Shown: one piece after another, positions 29,876 through 33,096 of the stretch
How the letters are laid out: the number at the start of each line of letters is the position of its first letter
Numbering within the stretch: position 1 is the stretch's first letter
NCBI GenBank assembly: GCA_016764875.1
Contig: JAESQX010000032.1
Coordinates: 1-33,096 of the forward strand
Direction: 5' to 3'
Length of the DNA: 33,096 nt
DNA from: Gammaproteobacteria bacterium
GTDB taxonomy: Bacteria > Pseudomonadota > Gammaproteobacteria > Pseudomonadales > Pseudohongiellaceae
Program-made: the position numbers and the translations under genes
Notes under the pieces: generated by a model
Told to the model about the DNA's origin: nothing
The model's database searches: none
What the model saw: the letters and a program-made list of their open reading frames with translations, nothing else

Positions 29876-30676
29876 CTAAAACGCGTCGTAGCCCTCGGTG
29901 AGTTCAATATAGACACCCGCTGGATCAGTAATAAAAGCGGTCTTCAGACCAATGGCTGGTATTTCGCGAAACGGTACCGCAAATTCAATGCCTTTTGCTT
30001 CCAGTTCTTTACAGAATGCCTCCAGGTCTTCGAACTCAAATCCTATATGATCAATGGCAGCACCCCGGGTGGCAGCTCGTGGGGAATCGGAATTACTAAA
30101 ACTCAGGTTCATGCCCGGTGCGTTGGTCGTGGTGGTGATTCTGCCTCGGGGACGCTCTTCAAGTGAGAAAATATCGGTATACCACTGCAACAATTCTTTA
30201 TACTGATCGGTAAAAAAATGTATATGATAAGCCATTATCTCAACGTGAAGGGCTTGATCCTCCTGTAGCTCAACGTAAATATCATCAGGCATCATCACAT
30301 AGGCGTTCTTTTGCCCTTCGGCACCAATAAATTCACTTCCCACCTCGTAACCAGTGGTGCGCCATTTGGCCAGGAAGGTTTCCATGTTACGCACTTTAAA
30401 ACCAAAGTGATCCATTACGGTGCCCCGGGAGCCACCGGAAGGTTCCCGCGCTGCCAGCGCGACTAACATGTTGGGTAAACGTATGGCGGTTAAAGGACCC
30501 TTTTGTACTACCACGCCGTCGAAGTGTTCTACCCATAGTTTTTTATGTAGTTCGATGTCAGAGACATTGAGATGCACATGGCCATAGGTCAGCCCGGCCG
30601 CATTAGGTACCGCCAGTTGGCCGAATGCCGGAGTAATGGAAACAAGGGTAATAATTAGAGCGAGCAGTTGTTTCAT
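29876..30676 (-). CDS. VOC (glyoxalase/dioxygenase superfamily) protein, two modules, signal peptide
   Basis: YGHVHLNVSDIELHKKLWVEHFDG, VMDHFGFKVRNMETF and HIHFF...WYTDIFSLEERPRG...AIDHIGFEFEDLEAF...YIELTEGYDAF; hydrophobic N-terminus. Confidence 0.85.
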   Translation of the reverse strand: MKQLLALIITLVSITPAFGQLAVPNAAGLTYGHVHLNVSDIELHKKLWVEHFDGVVVQKGPLTAIRLPNMLVALAAREPSGGSRGTVMDHFGFKVRNMETFLAKWRTTGYEVGSEFIGAEGQKNAYVMMPDDIYVELQEDQALHVEIMAYHIHFFTDQYKELLQWYTDIFSLEERPRGRITTTTNAPGMNLSFSNSDSPRAATRGAAIDHIGFEFEDLEAFCKELEAKGIEFAVPFREIPAIGLKTAFITDPAGVYIELTEGYDAF

Positions 30677-30944
30677 GTGTTGGTTTCCTTAGGATTGCCG
30701 TACAGCAAAGCGGACATTTGTATCTGTAGGTATCATATACGCAGCATATCGGGAGTTTCCCCTGGCGTCCATTTGTACATCTGCAGGGGCAGGTATTTCG
30801 CCGACGGCCATCTTGGATTTTCGAAAAAATGCTGTTTATTATGACGTGGCCCTGGTTTCCTGCACAGGCGCTTTTATTTTTTAATAGGCATAATGGTGCC
30901 GGCAACAACGCGCTGAATAAAAGAAAAACACGAGGAGAATTCCA

Positions 30945-31739
30945 ATGACTGATAGTGAAGCTCGCAGTGGTACAACCGCACTCATTTTAAATATTGCCGT
31001 TTCTATTGTCGCGATAGCAGGGGTGGGGATAGGTTTATATGCCCTGGCTGGCCCTGTGGGTGTCTGGCTTGGTCAATGGAATTTCAGCCGTGGCTTTGAC
31101 ATGTTGAGGACTGTAAACAGTTATGCAGACTGGATAGCCGGCATCGGGTTGCTGGTCACCCTGGCTGCTTTCGCGGGGGCCAGGCTGGGCCGTGTGGGAA
31201 ACAGTACAAAACTGGCTGGTTTCGCGCTGGTGGGTACGTTATCTGCTGCATTGGCTTTTTTCGTACCAGAAGGTTTTCGACCACCGGAAGGTACCCCACC
31301 CATCCATGACATAACCACCGATACCAGCAATCCCCCTGTTTATGTTGCCATCGCGCCAATTCGAGCCGACGCCCGAAATTCCATGGAGTATGGCAGTGGC
31401 AACAATATGACGCCGGAAAAGCTTGCCGCTGCGCAACAGGAAGCTTATCCGGATATCGTGCCCCAGCGTTTTAGTGAAGAGGCTGAGGTGGTCTATGATC
31501 GAGCCCTGGCTGCAGTGGAATCCCTGGGCTGGGAACTCGTTGCCGCTGTTCCTGAACAAGGGCGTATTGAAGCCACTGACACCACGTTCTGGTTTCGTTT
31601 CAAAGATGATGTGGTCATCTATATCACCCGCGAAGGCGATGAAACTATTCTTAATGCAAGGTCGCTATCACGGGTGGGCGTAGGCGATGTTGGAAAAAAC
31701 ACGGCAAGGCTACGAGAGTTTTTTGCCCTGCTGCGATAG
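30945..31739 (+). CDS. DUF1499 domain-containing membrane protein
   Basis: N-terminal TM segments, then IHDITTDTSNPPVYVAI...VYDRALAAVESLGWELVAAVPEQGRIEATDTTFWFRFKDDVVIYI...ARSLSRVGVGDVGKNTARLREF. Confidence 0.85.
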   Translation: MTDSEARSGTTALILNIAVSIVAIAGVGIGLYALAGPVGVWLGQWNFSRGFDMLRTVNSYADWIAGIGLLVTLAAFAGARLGRVGNSTKLAGFALVGTLSAALAFFVPEGFRPPEGTPPIHDITTDTSNPPVYVAIAPIRADARNSMEYGSGNNMTPEKLAAAQQEAYPDIVPQRFSEEAEVVYDRALAAVESLGWELVAAVPEQGRIEATDTTFWFRFKDDVVIYITREGDETILNARSLSRVGVGDVGKNTARLREFFALLR

Positions 31740-31742
31740 CTA

Positions 31743-31782
31743 GGCAACGGGCTCTGCAAATAGAGCCCGAAGAGCATTGCCG
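31743..31782. terminator. Hairpin after the DUF1499 gene
   Basis: CGGGCTCT-gcaaat-AGAGCCCG (31748-31769), with outer GGCAA/TTGCC extending it. Confidence 0.55.
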
Positions 31783-31829
31783 GTAGATGGCTTTAACAGG
31801 GAATTGGCGTCGTGTGCGTATTCAACTGT

Positions 31830-32273
31830 TCAGAGTAATCCCCAACGCATGAATAAATCGCCATCACCAACGATGTAACGGACTACGTCCAGAGAATCGA
31901 TAATAAGAGATAGTCCGGATATCAGCAGGTAAAAATGTATGTATTTGCCATATACGCTGGCAAAGCCAATAATTTTGCGTCGCATAAGTACCCATATAAA
32001 GGGACCACTCCAGCCAATCACGTGTGCCAGACCTAATAAACGTACATAGCCGAATTGTGCGTACAACAAGTTTAATATCATTGCCGCGACAAAGAAGCCG
32101 GGGATTATGGCGAGACATTCTTTTCGAATTATCCAATTGCCATTGTCCCTGCCAACAATAAATAGCACAGCACCCAGTTGCGCAATGACCAGTACCATGA
32201 CCCAAGCTTGTAACCACATTGGTTCAGTGGCAATCGCCTCGCCCAGAGTGGCGGGTATTTCTAGATTATCCAT
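31830..32273 (-). CDS. Hypothetical integral membrane protein
   Basis: 147 aa, four hydrophobic segments; no family recognised with certainty. Confidence 0.6.
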   Translation of the reverse strand: MDNLEIPATLGEAIATEPMWLQAWVMVLVIAQLGAVLFIVGRDNGNWIIRKECLAIIPGFFVAAMILNLLYAQFGYVRLLGLAHVIGWSGPFIWVLMRRKIIGFASVYGKYIHFYLLISGLSLIIDSLDVVRYIVGDGDLFMRWGLL

Positions 32274-32337
32274 TTTGGACCCTTTTTATTAGAATTTGAA
32301 TTGAAAATGTTCGGGTAAAACAGGCTGACAATTATAT

Positions 32338-32748
32338 TTAATAATTCCCGGAAGGAGAATTATTTTTTCTTTTCGGGAGAATCCAGAACCAACTGGCCAC
32401 AACTAAAGCGCCAAACACTGAATAGCACGCAACGAAAACCCAGGCAGGGGCCTCATAAAATAATAGTTCCCTTATCCAGAAGGATACAAACGAGCCAGTA
32501 TAAACAGTATCACCCGCCTGTGTTCTCAGGTCCATTTCCCAGGTAGTCAAAGGGCAGATCATCCCCAGCCAGGATTGCAGAACGACAATACCAATAGCAA
32601 CCAGGTGTAAAATTCTGAAACGGAAATTCCTGACCCAAGACCATTTCATTGCTCCCCCTATTAAAATTAGTATCAAACCAAACACAACAAAAGCTACAAA
32701 TAATGAATGCGCTACCAGAATTGCATCAGCTGCGAATAAAGTGATCAT
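32338..32748 (-). CDS. DUF2784 domain-containing membrane protein
   Basis: ADAILVAHSLFVAFVVFGLILILIGG...RILHLVAIGIVVLQSWLGMICPLTTWEMDLR. Confidence 0.82.
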   Translation of the reverse strand: MITLFAADAILVAHSLFVAFVVFGLILILIGGAMKWSWVRNFRFRILHLVAIGIVVLQSWLGMICPLTTWEMDLRTQAGDTVYTGSFVSFWIRELLFYEAPAWVFVACYSVFGALVVASWFWILPKRKNNSPSGNY

Positions 32749-32928
32749 GTCTTTAGTCAGGAACCGTCCGGGAACAAGTCGAATTACGTGTCTTAGCTTT
32801 GGTCAGTAACGTCAATATAATTGACAACTATGACAAATTACACAAGTGATACTGATTTAGAGCTATTGCACTATTCCGGGTTTGATAATAAATACTATAA
32901 AAACAAAGCGTTACAAATTCTAAAAAAC

Positions 32929-32944
32929 TGGCATGGCTTATGCA
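32929..32944 (+). promoter_or_regulatory. Sigma-54-like box
   Basis: TGGCATGGCTTATGCA: GG-N10-GC spacing, two mismatches to TGGCACRN4TTGCW. Confidence 0.4.
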
Positions 32945-33015
32945 ATACATATGGAGAGATTTGAATATAGTGGGCAATTGACAGTATTTTTGATTTATGG
33001 AAGGTGACAATTATT

Positions 33016-33057
33016 CGGGGGCCTGTTCCATATTGAATTCCGGGCCCCCGTTTTTTT
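33016..33057 (+). terminator. Strong intrinsic terminator in a 5' leader (attenuator or sRNA terminator)
   Basis: CGGGGGCC-(19 nt)-GGCCCCCG followed directly by TTTTTTT; ends 20 nt before ATG 33077. Confidence 0.85.
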
Positions 33058-33076
33058 AAATTTAGAGGAGCAGACT

Positions 33077-33096
33077 ATGACACACATCAAGAGCAT
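33077..33096 (+). CDS. Start of a truncated CDS (MTHIKS...)
   Basis: AGAGGAG ribosome-binding site 7 nt upstream of ATG; runs off the window edge. Confidence 0.5.

Noticed and set aside
32828-33010. 60-aa - strand ORF near the right edge
   Set aside because: AT-rich intergenic DNA overlapping promoter-like sequence; no motifs or ribosome site.

Overview
This 33 kb window looks like chromosomal DNA from a gammaproteobacterium, probably marine (taxon inferred from gene content only). It is mostly ordinary metabolic and transport genes, with a few unusual loci.

Gene order: 3' part of monomeric NADP-isocitrate dehydrogenase (cut by the window edge); a small accessory island with a CcdAB-type toxin-antitoxin pair, an N-terminally truncated Mrr-like endonuclease remnant and an attC-like hairpin; an SDR oxidoreductase; an aldehyde dehydrogenase; a secreted hypothetical protein; a type II-like sulfide:quinone oxidoreductase divergent from a sigma-54-dependent FisR-like regulator split by an in-frame TAA; the AMMECR1/Memo/radical-SAM (AmmeMemoRadiSam) trio; a DUF1857-like protein; a MacB/FtsX-type ABC ATPase + permease + HlyD adaptor operon convergent with an ABC-2 exporter; a DUF1592 (CxxCH) + DUF1552 (Tat) + exported ankyrin cluster; a membrane protein with an Arg-rich tail; an atypical PEP carboxylase; DUF2164; a lipoprotein TAXI-type TRAP binding protein; a two-domain VOC protein; DUF1499; a membrane protein; DUF2784; and the first codons of a gene at the right edge.

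Best leads:
1. FisR-like/SQR locus: an exact C-N10-C-N6-C sensor spacing, a near-consensus sigma-54 promoter before sqr, and one in-frame stop between the sensor and AAA+ domains.
2. A strong intrinsic terminator about 20 nt upstream of the last ATG, with no upstream + strand gene and a sigma-54-like box before it (attenuator or sRNA).
3. The ccdAB / mrr-remnant / attC-like island.
4. The divergent AmmeMemoRadiSam module with a near-perfect 11-bp inverted repeat between its two arms.
5. The DUF1592-DUF1552-ankyrin secreted module.

Family names come from recognising motifs by eye. No database search was run.
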